64,000 nt of DNA from Thermogemmatispora sp042408735 (GCF_042408735.1 NZ_JBHOQV010000187.1:1-64000), one strand, 5' to 3'. Numbered from the stretch's first letter, positions 8,748 through 17,749 are shown. A program made the numbers and translations. The notes: a model not told the origin generated them from the letters alone.

Positions 8748-10499
8748 TCATTCCACTGAGAAAATATAGGTGTAGTAGGGTTGACCACCATCCACTACCT
8801 CCACCTCCAGGTGGGAATAGGTCTGCTTGATGCGGGCCGCCGTTTCCTGCGCATGGACCTCGCTGGTCCCCTCACCATAGTAGATGGTGAGCAGCTCGTA
8901 GCGCTCAACGTGCATGCGCTGGAGCAGATCGTTAATGACCCCATCCAGGTTGTTGCCGGCCACGGCCAGGTTGCCGTTGATGAGTCCAATGATGTCGCCC
9001 TCGCGCACGCGCAGGCCATCGATCTGCACGGCGCGCACCGCGGTAGTGACCTCGGCGGTTTGAATGCGACGGGCGGCAGTGCTCATGCTTTGGACGTTGG
9101 TGGCCAGATCGGCGCCGTAGTTGAAGCTCATCAGGGCGGCTATTCCCTGGGGCAGCGTCTCGGTTGGGATGACCTCCACCTGTTTGTTGGTGAGGCGAGG
9201 GATCTGCTGCGCGCTGAGAATCACGTTGCCGTTGTTGGGCAAGATAATGACCTGGTCGGCCTCAACGGAGTTGACGGCTGCCAGCAGCTCTTCGATGCTG
9301 GGATTCATCGTCTGTCCGCCCGGCACGATGGCGCTCACACCGAGGCCGCGATAGACCTTCTCGAAGCCGGGGCCGGAGACAACGGCGACCGTGGCGATCG
9401 GGGCGCTGGGGGCTGGGGCCTTATGGCCTGCGGCGCCCTCCTGATCCCAGCCTGTGGCCCCCTCGTGTTCGGCCCGACTCTCTGCTGCGTAGGCCAGACT
9501 CTGCTCCTGAAGATTCTCGATGTTGATGTCCAGGAGGCTGCCCAGGCTCACGCCGTAGTCCAGGATCTTGCCAGGCCACTGCGTATGGGTGTGCACCTTG
9601 AGCAGCTTTTCATCGCCGGCCACGACCGTTGAAACGCCCCCCATGTCGATGATTGTCTGGCGGATGCGCTCTACGTCCAGGTTTTCGCCGCGCAGCAGGA
9701 AGACCACCTCGTAACCATATTGCTCCTCTTCGACGTTCACCCGTCCGCGTCGGGGGGCCGTCTCGCCTGAGAGTGCCGTGGAGAGGGCGCGTGACTCCCG
9801 CCCCTCGCCACGCAGAGCGTGCCAGATCCCTTCCAGAATCACGCACAGTCCCTGGCCACCCGCGTCGACGACGCCAGCCTGCTTGAGGATGGGCAGCAGA
9901 TCAGGCGTACGGGCGACCGACTGTCGGGCGGCGGTTACTACCTCGTGCATCAGGGTCACCAGGTCATCGCCGCGCTGGGCGCTGGCCTGCGCCGCCTCAG
10001 CGCAGTCACGCACCACTGTCAAAATAGTGCCCTCGACCGGTTTGATGACGGCCCGTGAGGCCAGCCGTGAGGCTTCCATCAAAGCGTTGGCCAGATCGAG
10101 CGACGTAAAGGTCTGCTTTTTCTCCAGCCCCTGGGCCAGACCACGGAGCACCTGCGACAGAATGACCCCCGAGTTGCCCCGTGCCCCCAACAGGGCATCG
10201 TGAGCGATGCGCGCGGCAATCACTCCCGCCGCCGTCTCCTGGCTATCGATGATTCCCCGAATGGCGGCCTGCATCGTGGCGGACATGTTCGAGCCGGTGT
10301 CTCCATCGGGAACGGGAAAGACGTTGAGAGCGTTGATGCTCTCGCGCCGCTCCTCCAGCCAGGTGGCCCCGGCGATCATCGCCCTCTTCAGGTCCTGGCC
10401 ATCCAGCACACTGATCCGCCGCGGGCGGCTGATCCGCTGCATCTGTTGCTGGCTTTGCGCATCTTGCGCGTGTAGAGCACCTGATGCCTGTTCCTGCAT
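8748..10499 (-). CDS. DAK2 domain protein, YloV/FakA-like
   Basis: 583 residues. The N-terminal DhaL/DAK2 nucleotide-binding domain (about 30-230) has NVFPVPDGDTGSNM, the metal and phosphate loop, and GARGNSGVILSQ. A middle Ala/Gln-rich linker (about 345-375) precedes a C-terminal DegV-like domain with ILPNNGNVILSAQQ and EGDIIGLINGNLAV. In Firmicutes this architecture is the ATP-binding subunit FakA of fatty-acid kinase. Neighbours are DegV downstream and Asp23 upstream, all on the minus strand. The ATG at 10499 has only a weak ribosome site, so the start is less sure than the family. Confidence 0.9.
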   Translation of the reverse strand: MQEQASGALHAQDAQSQQQMQRISRPRRISVLDGQDLKRAMIAGATWLEERRESINALNVFPVPDGDTGSNMSATMQAAIRGIIDSQETAAGVIAARIAHDALLGARGNSGVILSQVLRGLAQGLEKKQTFTSLDLANALMEASRLASRAVIKPVEGTILTVVRDCAEAAQASAQRGDDLVTLMHEVVTAARQSVARTPDLLPILKQAGVVDAGGQGLCVILEGIWHALRGEGRESRALSTALSGETAPRRGRVNVEEEQYGYEVVFLLRGENLDVERIRQTIIDMGGVSTVVAGDEKLLKVHTHTQWPGKILDYGVSLGSLLDINIENLQEQSLAYAAESRAEHEGATGWDQEGAAGHKAPAPSAPIATVAVVSGPGFEKVYRGLGVSAIVPGGQTMNPSIEELLAAVNSVEADQVIILPNNGNVILSAQQIPRLTNKQVEVIPTETLPQGIAALMSFNYGADLATNVQSMSTAARRIQTAEVTTAVRAVQIDGLRVREGDIIGLINGNLAVAGNNLDGVINDLLQRMHVERYELLTIYYGEGTSEVHAQETAARIKQTYSHLEVEVVDGGQPYYTYIFSVE

Positions 10500-10556
10500 A
10501 GATCGCTTACCTTATGTGGTGGTGGTGGTGAGGTAGGTGGGGCCCACACCTTGTCG

Positions 10557-10958
10557 TTAGTGCTCGCGCCGTGCGGTGGGGCTGTGCTCCAGCCCCTGGA
10601 TGTTGACGTTGACCTGCTGCACGGGTACCCCGAGCATCTTTTCAACCGAGAATTTGACGCTGCTCATGATGTTATGGGCAATTTCGGACATGCGCAGCCC
10701 GTATTCCAGCACGACGTAGACCTCGATGATCAGGCGTCCGTTGGCGATGCGCACCTGGATACCCTCGCCGCTTCGTTCGGGGGGAAGGAGAATGGCCTCT
10801 CCGTTGCGCAGGCGGGGTGCGGCGATGCCCACAACGCCGTAGCTTTCGCTGACGGCGCGGGCCGCGATCGTGTGAATCGCATGGGGGAGGACCTCGATCC
10901 TGCCTAGAGGGCGCGTTCCGTGCTGCGGTTGAATCGTCGATGGCTTCGGCATACCCAT
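10557..10958 (-). CDS. Asp23/Gls24 family protein
   Basis: 133 residues, matching the Asp23/Gls24 (DUF322) envelope-stress family that often accompanies the YloV/DegV genes. Landmarks are the RVANGRLIIEVYVVLEYG strand pattern, SVKFSVEKMLGVPVQQVNVNIQGL near the C-terminus and a central IAARAVSESYGVVGIA. It is the first gene of the minus-strand cluster asp23-yloV-degV and is divergent from rpmB. Confidence 0.88.
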   Translation of the reverse strand: MGMPKPSTIQPQHGTRPLGRIEVLPHAIHTIAARAVSESYGVVGIAAPRLRNGEAILLPPERSGEGIQVRIANGRLIIEVYVVLEYGLRMSEIAHNIMSSVKFSVEKMLGVPVQQVNVNIQGLEHSPTARREH

Positions 10959-11005
10959 GTCTTCTCTAATCTTTCTTTGCTCTGCTGCTCTTCTGGCCTA
11001 CGCAC

Positions 11006-11034
11006 TTGCCAAAGCGAGGGCGATCTGCTATACT
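11006..11034 (+). promoter_or_regulatory. Promoter reading towards rpmB
   Basis: TTGCCA (11006-11011), 17-base spacer, TATACT (11029-11034). Predicted start near 11041, about 550 bases before the rpmB ATG. A nearer promoter cannot be excluded, but no equally good pair was seen in 11041-11593. That stretch also has no believable gene; it may be a long untranslated leader or an unrecognised RNA. Confidence 0.6.
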
Positions 11035-11593
11035 CGCAGAGCGTACTCAACGCTTTGCTCTCTGCTCACTAGAGTGCAAGGTCTGCGTTCTGTTGCAGTA
11101 TATCAAAGGCCCCCGTCAGAATCAAGGGCGCGAACGTGCGTCCTGTAGCTCTCATTGCTATGGCCCAGGGCGATGGAAGGGCGCTTTGGCTGACCCTCTG
11201 TTCCGGCAGCAAGCCTTATCCGCGAGGGCCAGGTGGGTGGAGCCTCCTCGGGCCGGAGCCAGTGCAGCGGACCAGCAGGAAGGGAGGCGGGAAGACGCCT
11301 GGTCGGGTGTCCCTATCTGGCCTGATCCGCGACGCTCACTGGGCAGGTGCCTCGTCTTCTGGCTCCCATGCGGTTGAAGGGAGCGCCTCTAAGCGGCCCA
11401 TGCTGGGCCTGAGTTGGGGCCGACTGATCCCGGCTGGCAGCCTTTCCAGGCGCTGCCAGCAAGATGCGGCTGGGGTCAGCTCTTCCGCGCTGAGGTCCTA
11501 CCCTGCCGGGCGGGGACCCGTTTCCGCGACGGTACCCAGCGGCTGTGGTCAGGTGAAAGAGAAGAAAAAACGAAGAGAGGAAGGGAGATTCGT

Positions 11594-11785
11594 ATGGCTG
11601 GTCGTTGTGATCTCTGTCAGCGCAAGCCGATGTATGGCAACAAGGTCTCGCATTCGCAGCGCCATACGCGGCGGCGTTTCGTGGTCAACGTGCAGCGCCG
11701 GCGTCTGGAAATCAATGGTGTGCGGCGCAGGGTGCATGTCTGCACGCGCTGCCTGCGCACGATGCTCAAGGTTCCCAAGGCCTGA
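11594..11785 (+). CDS. rpmB: 50S ribosomal protein L28
   Basis: 63 residues, the length of bacterial L28. It begins MAGRCDLCQRKPMYGNKVSHS, the classic L28 N-terminus, and has two CxxC pairs (C5/C8 and the CTRC near residues 51-54) of the zinc-binding form. GGGAG lies just upstream of the ATG. It is the lone ribosomal gene here, divergent from asp23-yloV-degV, an arrangement common in Gram-positive and Chloroflexota genomes. A GC-rich inverted repeat follows at 11795-11834. Confidence 0.95.
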   Translation: MAGRCDLCQRKPMYGNKVSHSQRHTRRRFVVNVQRRRLEINGVRRRVHVCTRCLRTMLKVPKA

Positions 11786-11794
11786 TGCTGGTTG

Positions 11795-11834
11795 GGGGCA
11801 GGTGCGAGCGTCGCACAAGCGGCGCTCCTGCCCC
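11795..11834. terminator. GC-rich hairpin between rpmB and rlmN
   Basis: GGGGCAGG (11795-11802) pairs with CCTGCCCC (11827-11834) around an inner TGCGA/TCGCA stem. It sits between two convergent genes. There is no T-run directly after it (a T6 tract occurs at about 11862), so a terminator role is only likely. Confidence 0.4.
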
Positions 11835-11936
11835 GGCCTGTCCGGTTGCTCTCTGCTACCCGCTTTTTTATTTTGAGGGATCCTCTCACGCACGATGCTT
11901 TTTCTTTTTTTGGGGGGACTGTGACTGTCTGTGAGG

Positions 11937-13121
11937 TCATAGGGTGCGAGCTGGCTCTGCTCCGGTTTCCTGTGCCCTTCCCCGGCGCTGCAGGGCCACG
12001 AAGCGGGTACGCAGTTGTCCGCAGGCGGCATCGATGTCGTCTCCGCGTTCGGCGCGCACGCTGTTGCTGACGCCGTGCTGGAAGAGGATCTCGCGGAAGC
12101 GACGGATCGCCTCCGGCGCCGGCGGGCGGTAGGCTGCCGCTGTCTTGTTTACCGGAATGCAGTTGACATGCGCATACTGCTTGAGCGGAGCTAACAGCTC
12201 GCCAAGCTGGTGAGCGCAGGCGGGGCTGTCGTTGACGCCGGCCAGCAGGACGTATTCGAAGGTGATCTGGCGTCGGGTGGCGGCGATATAGTCCTGGCAG
12301 GCCGCCAGCACTTCGGCCAGCGGATATTTGCGATTAACGGGCATGGTCTGGGAGCGCAGCTCGTCGTTGGGGGCGTGCAGCGAGATGGCAAGATTGACCT
12401 GCAATCCCTCCCGACTGAGGCGCCGGATGGCGTGCGGCAGCCCAACGGTGGAGATGGTCATGTGCCGCGCGCCCAGGTTGAAGCCCTCGGGGCTGTTGAG
12501 GATGCGCACGGCCTGCATCAGGTTGTCGTAGTTGTGAAGTGGCTCGCCCATGCCCATAAAGACCAGGTTGGTGATGTGGTCAATGGCCTGGCTGCTGGGC
12601 AGTCCCTGGGCACGCCAGGGAGCGGCTCGCAGCTCACGCGCGAAGTGCAGAACCTGAGCGATGATTTCACCGGCGCTCAGGTGACGCTCAAATCCCATCT
12701 GGCCCGTGGCGCAGAAGGTACAGCCAAAGGCACAACCCGCCTGGCTGGAGACGCAGACGGTGGCCCGCGCGCTGCTCCCGCCCAGCGGCGGATAAAGCAT
12801 GAGCACGGATTCGATCAGCCTGCCGTCAGCCAGCTCCAGTAGGATCTTGCGCGTGCGGTCGTCCCTGGAATGCTGCTCGCTGCGGACAGTGGCCTGGCCA
12901 ATGGTGGCTTCGCCCGCCAGGCGCTCCCGCAGGCTCAGGGGCAGGTCGCTCATGGCGGCGAAGTCTGTAACCAGGTGCTTGTAGATCCAGTTGTAGACTT
13001 GCCTGGCACGATATGCTGGCTCTCCCAGCTCCTGAAACCAGGCTTCAAGCTGCCTGAGTGTCAGCCCAAGCAGGTCGCGCTGGGAGGCGCTTGTCTCTGT
13101 GGTTCTCCCCCTGATGCTCAT
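11937..13121 (-). CDS. rlmN: 23S rRNA (adenine2503-C2)-methyltransferase RlmN
   Basis: A radical-SAM methyltransferase of 394 residues that methylates A2503 of 23S rRNA and A37 of some tRNAs. The 4Fe-4S motif is CAFGCTFC in SSQAGCAFGCTFCATGQMG, and the methyl-carrying cysteine is in RGDDIDAACGQL near the C-terminus. VFMGMGEPLHNYDNL and SLHAPNDELRSQTMP are also diagnostic. I start it at 13121 rather than 13199 because a TATAAT box (13133-13128) ends six bases before this ATG, so the mRNA is probably leaderless and the upstream start would precede the promoter. Confidence 0.93.
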   Translation of the reverse strand: MSIRGRTTETSASQRDLLGLTLRQLEAWFQELGEPAYRARQVYNWIYKHLVTDFAAMSDLPLSLRERLAGEATIGQATVRSEQHSRDDRTRKILLELADGRLIESVLMLYPPLGGSSARATVCVSSQAGCAFGCTFCATGQMGFERHLSAGEIIAQVLHFARELRAAPWRAQGLPSSQAIDHITNLVFMGMGEPLHNYDNLMQAVRILNSPEGFNLGARHMTISTVGLPHAIRRLSREGLQVNLAISLHAPNDELRSQTMPVNRKYPLAEVLAACQDYIAATRRQITFEYVLLAGVNDSPACAHQLGELLAPLKQYAHVNCIPVNKTAAAYRPPAPEAIRRFREILFQHGVSNSVRAERGDDIDAACGQLRTRFVALQRRGRAQETGAEPARTL

Positions 13122-13127
13122 GCCTTC

Positions 13128-13133
13128 ATTATA
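13128..13133 (-). promoter_or_regulatory. -10 box of rlmN (leaderless)
   Basis: TATAAT on the minus strand, six bases before the ATG at 13121. The start point would fall on or next to the A of the start codon. Confidence 0.55.
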
Positions 13134-13340
13134 GCACGTTGGCCCACCTCCGGCCAAGCCGCCGGGCCATACCTCCCCCGGCTCTCGCTCGTTGCTCACT
13201 CGCTCGCTCTGGGCCTCTCCAAAACGGCGCCTGAGAACCTGGCTGTGACAGCTGGCCTGAAAATTCGTTTGATTATATATCAGGAGCTTCGACTTTATCT
13301 TTCATTACTTCTCATTCATGTTTCTGGGAGGAAAAACTAA

Positions 13341-13868
13341 ATGCCTCTTTCGTTTAACTGGATTGATATTGCCTTTCTGGCTACAGCCATTGTGCTGGTC
13401 ATCAATGGTTTTCATAATGGCCTTATTGCTAGCCTGATCAATCTCATCTCCCTCCCCCTGGCCCTGGGCGTGGCCTTGATTTTCGGCCCTTCCTTGACCA
13501 TGTTGCTGGCCAGCAATGGCGCTGTGGCTGCACCCCTGCCGGCCTATGCCCTGCTCTTTTTCGCCACCGTTCTCTGCGTTCACATCGTCACCACACTCGT
13601 TCGGGCCTTTGTCCATCGTATCCCCATGCTGGGTTTTATGGACGAGCTGCTGGGGGTGGTCCTGGGATTCGTCGAAGCCTGGTTGCTCTGGCTGATTCTG
13701 CTGTTGGCCCTGCATGGGGTTCTGAGCACAGCCCAGAATATTCCCGGCGGCGATCTGAGCCAGTTCAGTGCCTGGCAGCAGGCGTACAATGAGGCGATCG
13801 CTCAGAGCCTCTTTGTGCGCATTAACCAGTGGCTGCTGGCTCTGCTGCCTTTAAAGCGGCTTCCCTGA
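13341..13868 (+). CDS. CvpA-like membrane protein
   Basis: 175 residues with four hydrophobic segments (about 8-28, 30-55, 65-90, 105-130). The pattern WIDIAFLATAIVLVINGFHNGLIASLINLI resembles the CvpA (colicin V production protein) family, whose members are small inner-membrane proteins of uncertain role. GGGAGGAAAAACTAA supplies the ribosome site. No operon partner is evident; hflX downstream has its own promoter. Confidence 0.7.
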   Translation: MPLSFNWIDIAFLATAIVLVINGFHNGLIASLINLISLPLALGVALIFGPSLTMLLASNGAVAAPLPAYALLFFATVLCVHIVTTLVRAFVHRIPMLGFMDELLGVVLGFVEAWLLWLILLLALHGVLSTAQNIPGGDLSQFSAWQQAYNEAIAQSLFVRINQWLLALLPLKRLP

Positions 13869-13927
13869 GGAGCCACGAGGCTCTCCTCCGGTTTCCTCCA
13901 GGCTCAGCCGGCTTGAGGCTTCTAGGC

Positions 13928-13956
13928 TTGCGTTCCGCGGTGCCGGCGCATACAAT
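13928..13956 (+). promoter_or_regulatory. hflX promoter
   Basis: TTGCGT (13928-13933), 17-base spacer, TACAAT (13951-13956). Expected start near 13963, about 85-105 bases before the gene. Confidence 0.6.
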
Positions 13957-14045
13957 ACCTGTATAGTCAAGGAGCATTCTATCTATTCTAGAGCTATCGT
14001 GTTTCGCCTGGACAAAGGAGGCTGTTTACGGCAAGAGACGACACT

Positions 14046-15458
14046 GTGCTGATCAGGCAAAGAGGCATGGAAGGGCCGGAGCGGGCCTTTCTGGTGGCAG
14101 TCGCGAGCGAGCGGCAGGAGACGCTTTGGAGTGCTGAGGATTCGCTCAACGAGCTGGAGGCCCTGGCCAGGACCGCTGGGGCTGAGGTGGTTGGCAAGAT
14201 GTTGCAGCATCTGCGCCACCCCGATCCGGCTACCTATCTTGGCAAGGGGAAGGTTCAAGAACTGGCCGCTTTGGAGGAGGAGCTAGGCTTCGATCTGGTG
14301 ATCTTCGATGACGAGCTGTCCCCCTCTCAGCAGCGCAACCTTGAAAAGGCTCTCAATGCGCGCGTGATCGATCGTACGACCCTGATTCTGGACATCTTTG
14401 CCCAGCATGCGCGGACGCGCGAGGGGCGTCTCCAGGTCGAGCTGGCGCAGTTGGAATACCGCCTGCCTCGTCTGAGTGGGCGCGGCATTGAGCTGTCCCA
14501 GCAGGCTGGCGGTTCGCTCGGCGCGGCTGGCGTGGGAGGGGCCATCGGTGTCCGTGGTCCTGGCGAGACGCGCCTTGAGATCGATCGCCGGCGTATTCGC
14601 ACTCGCCTGGCGGAGCTGCGTCGTGAGCTGGAGGAGGTGCGTGAGCAGCGTACGCTGCACCGCCGCCAGCGCGAGGCGTTAACGATGCCGGTGGTGGCCG
14701 TGGTGGGCTATACCAATGCTGGTAAGTCTACCCTTTTTAATGCTCTGAGCCAGGCCGAGGTCTTGGTCGAGAACAAGCTCTTTGCTACGCTCGATCCCAC
14801 CACGCGCCGCGTGGTGCTGCCAGGTAATCAGGAGATCTTGCTCACGGATACGGTCGGCTTTATTCAGCGCCTGCCTACACGCCTGATCGCCGCCTTCCGG
14901 GCGACGCTCGAAGAGGTAGTCGATGCCGATGTGCTGCTGGAGGTGGTGGATGTCAGTCATGAGAATGCTATCGAGCAGAGCGAGACGGTCAATGAGGTCC
15001 TGCGTGAGCTGGAAGCTCACGAGAAGCCGCGGGTGACGGCGCTCAATAAGGTCGATCTGCTGCCCGATCCCGATCGCCTCGATCCTTCGCTCTATACCAA
15101 TGCTGTGCCGGTCTCGGCTCTGCGCGGCTGGGGTCTGGAGGCGCTGCGCGAGAAACTGGCCCAGGTGGTGGCCGAACAGATGGTGCCTGTGCAGGCGCTT
15201 GTCCCTTATGCGCGTGGTGACCTGGTGGAACTCTTCCATCGCCGTGGGCGCGTTGAGCTGGAGGAGCACCGCGCTGAGGGAACGCTTCTGGCGGGACGGC
15301 TACCGCCCGCTCTGGCCGGCTACTATGAGCCATATCGCCTTCGGCAGCGCAAAGGCTCGCTCAGGGTGTCAGGGGTACTCGTTCATGGCACGTCTGGATG
15401 GGCAGCGCCACGCCAGACGCAAGACGGACCAACTGGCCAGGGAGCCGGAGGCGCCTGA
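14046..15458 (+). CDS. hflX: GTPase HflX
   Basis: A ribosome-associated GTPase of 470 residues that in other bacteria splits stalled ribosomes after heat or antibiotic stress. The N-terminal HflX domain has YLGKGKVQEL and VIFDDELSPSQQRNLE; a glycine-rich linker (about 155-180) ends in GPGETRLEIDRRRI. The G domain has GYTNAGKST (G1), DTVGFIQRLP (G3) and NKVD (G4). The GTG at 14046 and the ATG at 14067 are both possible starts. The C-terminal 30 residues beyond the G domain are Arg/Gly/Gln-rich and not conserved in type. Confidence 0.93.
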   Translation: MLIRQRGMEGPERAFLVAVASERQETLWSAEDSLNELEALARTAGAEVVGKMLQHLRHPDPATYLGKGKVQELAALEEELGFDLVIFDDELSPSQQRNLEKALNARVIDRTTLILDIFAQHARTREGRLQVELAQLEYRLPRLSGRGIELSQQAGGSLGAAGVGGAIGVRGPGETRLEIDRRRIRTRLAELRRELEEVREQRTLHRRQREALTMPVVAVVGYTNAGKSTLFNALSQAEVLVENKLFATLDPTTRRVVLPGNQEILLTDTVGFIQRLPTRLIAAFRATLEEVVDADVLLEVVDVSHENAIEQSETVNEVLRELEAHEKPRVTALNKVDLLPDPDRLDPSLYTNAVPVSALRGWGLEALREKLAQVVAEQMVPVQALVPYARGDLVELFHRRGRVELEEHRAEGTLLAGRLPPALAGYYEPYRLRQRKGSLRVSGVLVHGTSGWAAPRQTQDGPTGQGAGGA

Positions 15459-15495
15459 TGCAACTCGTTGGGCGGCAGGTTATCAGCCGCAGTGA

Positions 15496-15611
15496 CCCAG
15501 GCTCTGCGGCGCCAGATCGTACGGCCTTTGTCTCCAAGAGCCTCTAGGAGGCCGCCAGCTATATCGTGCGTTAGCCCTTCAGTCACGAGGGGAAGTCCCC
15601 AGGCTCTGCGG
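15496..15611. repeat. Direct repeat flanking the left side of the tnpB relic
   Basis: CCCAGGCTCTGCGG occurs at 15496-15509 and again at 15598-15611. The second copy adjoins a GGGGAAGTCCCC palindrome (15589-15600). These may be remnants of the IS200/IS605-type left end. Confidence 0.45.
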
Positions 15612-15650
15612 AGGTCCTCCATCTGAGCAAAGGGCATGAAGCCTGGCTAG

Positions 15651-16387
15651 AAAGCATGACCATGTCAAGCCAGTAATGATGTCCTCCGGTTGCTTGACAA
15701 CAATTGGAAGTCCTCCGTTGCCGCCTCTAAGGCGTATCGGAAGCATTGTGGGGACCTTTTGGGACGTCGGCAGTTGCCGAAGTACAAGGACAAACAGCAG
15801 GGGCGTAATGTAATATTCTCGTCGTGCCACGGGTCGTTAACGGGCGCCCCGTCACATCAATCAACCACTGGTACCAGTGGCATAACAAAGGGCGGACAAG
15901 ATTGCAAGCCCTTCTTGCTGCTGAGAAACGATAGACCTCTCTTCGACTTGAGGCGCTCACCAATCGGCGCACGCGCCGCACTGACCACTACCTGCCCATA
16001 GTGAGCAAGCAGATCAGTGCCTGCTCGTAGCAGGCGAGCATCGGGCGGCTCGTCATCGGGAAAAACTCGAACGGCCAGCAAGAGGCAGGCATGGGCAGAC
16101 GGAACAAGCGGAGCTTTCTGCAGGTGCCCCATGCCAGGTTTGTCCAGATGCTCACCTGGAAAGCACAACTGCTTGGAATTGAGGTCATCATCACAGAAGA
16201 GACCTACACCAGTAAGTGCAGTTTTCTGGATGATGAGCCGATCGGGCGCCAGGAGGCCTGGGGCGGCAGAGGCATCAAGCGTGACCTATTCCGGTCACAG
16301 TTCGGCGCGCTCATCGATGCCGATGTGAATGGAAGTTACGCCATTATCCGCAAAGTGGCCCCCTGCGGCGTTTTTGCCAGGGGGTAG
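15651..16387 (+). pseudogene. Decayed TnpB of an IS200/IS605-type element
   Basis: A broken transposon-encoded RNA-guided nuclease gene. An N-terminal part in one frame (about 15651-15840) reads NDVLRLLDNNWKSS and LPKYKDKQQGRNV, typical of TnpB. The rest is in another frame (15842-16387) with two in-frame TAG codons at 15932-15934 and 16028-16030. It includes GRPVTSINHWYQW, IGRLVIGKNSNGQQEAGMG, HARFVQMLTWKAQLLGIEVI, TEETYTSKCSFLD and DVNGSYAIIRK, the RuvC and zinc-ribbon end of TnpB. The second CxxC of the ribbon is not evident, and the N-terminal third is missing. No tnpA is present, so it is an immobile relic. Confidence 0.8.
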
Positions 16388-16573
16388 AGGGTGCGCAGTT
16401 CTCTCCGTGCCTCTCTCTCTTGAGGGGCACAAACTCGCCTGCTAGCATTTGCCGGTGGTCCTCGGTACTGCCCGTTCCTGGCTCTGGACCTGGGGGCTGA
16501 GAAAGGAGCAGCGAGGCAGCGGGCCGAGCCCCTGGTCGCAGCTGCCTCGTCCTGCTGGGCTGTTGACTGAGGC

Positions 16574-17749
16574 TCAGGTATGAGCCTGCTCCTCTTGCAG
16601 CTCCTTAATGACCCGGGTAAGTTCCTCAGCGATCTCTTTCAGGACTGTATCCTTGTCTCTGAATTTGCTGACGGCGGGTTGGTAGCGCGGTAGAGCCTGC
16701 AGCTTGCCAAAGGGAGAGGTGTCTAGCCCGGCGGTCGGGCGTAGCTTGATGGGGATGACGCGCGCTGTGCCCGCTTCATGACGCTGCATAGCTTGCTGCA
16801 TCTCTCTGTTGTAGCATTGCTCGGAGGCCAGATAATCAGCACTGATCAGGAGGAGAATGATGTCTGCCTCCTCCAGCTGACGCTGTAGCTCGCTGGACTC
16901 CTTGCCCCCAGATAGTTCTCCGCTGGCGTAGCTCTCGATCAGACCCTGCTGTCGGAGGTGCTCCAGTTGCTTTTCAAGATCAGCTTTGAGTTTAAGATCC
17001 CGTCCGGCACTGGAGTGGGAGATAAAGACTTTCAGCTTTCTGCCTCCTCTCGGGATCTGGAGCAGATCCCGAGACTGGGGGCAGTGCTGCCTGAGGAGCC
17101 GGCGCTGTTCGCCTGAGAGGGCCTCAAGCCAGCGGCGGTTCTGGCCATGAAAGGCCCGTTGCCACCCGGCAACTGCTGGAAGCCGATCGAGGATGACGCG
17201 CGCCTGCAGCCCCTGGCCTCCGCGCTCGCTTTTGAGGTCCAGCGAGAACTGGATCATGCCGCAGACACTGCCGCTCTCTCTGTCGAGCAGGGGAGCGCCG
17301 CTCATGCCAGGCTCAACAGCCCCATGTTGGAAGGTGATCAACTCGTTCTTCCTGCCTGCCGGCCCGGCGGCCTGGAAGATGACGCTCGTGCCGTCCGAGG
17401 CTAACTTTGCTGGATAAGCATAGCTGTAGAGTCCGCTGCCAGGTCGGGCTTCGCCGCAGAGCAAGACGCACTGGTGGTCTCTAAGCGCAGCCTCCACCTC
17501 CAGTAGCGCCACGTCTTCCTCTGGGGCTGGGTCCTGGCCAGGCCATTCCAGGATGCTGGCCTTATAATACTGTCCCTGCCAGTAAATCTGAACGTCTGCC
17601 TTTCCCGTGAGATCGGGCCAAATCACGTGGGCACAGGTGAGCAGCTTCCCTGGCCCTACGAAGAAGCCAGTGCCTGCCGGCTGCCCGTTCAGATAGACTT
17701 GGGCGGTGGCCTCCTGGAGAAGTTTCTCTATGCTGTCGATTTCTCCCAT
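16574..17749 (-). CDS. Trypsin-like protease fused to a TIR domain
   Basis: 391 residues with two enzymatic modules. Residues 15-195 form a trypsin-like serine protease: GTGFFVG, H41 in TCAHV, D79 in EEDVALLEV and S150 in EPGMSGAPLL make a complete catalytic triad. A short linker (about 200-237) leads to a TIR domain (238-380) starting KVFISHSSAGRDLK, with LLLISADYLASEQCYNRE; E316 in CYNRE is at the position of the NADase glutamate. No signal peptide is seen. Protease-TIR fusions are known from comparative genomics as predicted conflict or defence effectors. It has its own promoter and no obvious partner, so the trigger is unknown. The neighbouring tnpB relic marks local gene turnover. Confidence 0.88.
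   Translation of the reverse strand: MGEIDSIEKLLQEATAQVYLNGQPAGTGFFVGPGKLLTCAHVIWPDLTGKADVQIYWQGQYYKASILEWPGQDPAPEEDVALLEVEAALRDHQCVLLCGEARPGSGLYSYAYPAKLASDGTSVIFQAAGPAGRKNELITFQHGAVEPGMSGAPLLDRESGSVCGMIQFSLDLKSERGGQGLQARVILDRLPAVAGWQRAFHGQNRRWLEALSGEQRRLLRQHCPQSRDLLQIPRGGRKLKVFISHSSAGRDLKLKADLEKQLEHLRQQGLIESYASGELSGGKESSELQRQLEEADIILLLISADYLASEQCYNREMQQAMQRHEAGTARVIPIKLRPTAGLDTSPFGKLQALPRYQPAVSKFRDKDTVLKEIAEELTRVIKELQEEQAHT

Noticed and set aside
11136..11593. A protein gene upstream of rpmB in the same direction
   Set aside because: The open frames there are Gly/Arg/Ser-rich with no ribosome site or domain pattern; treated as leader sequence.
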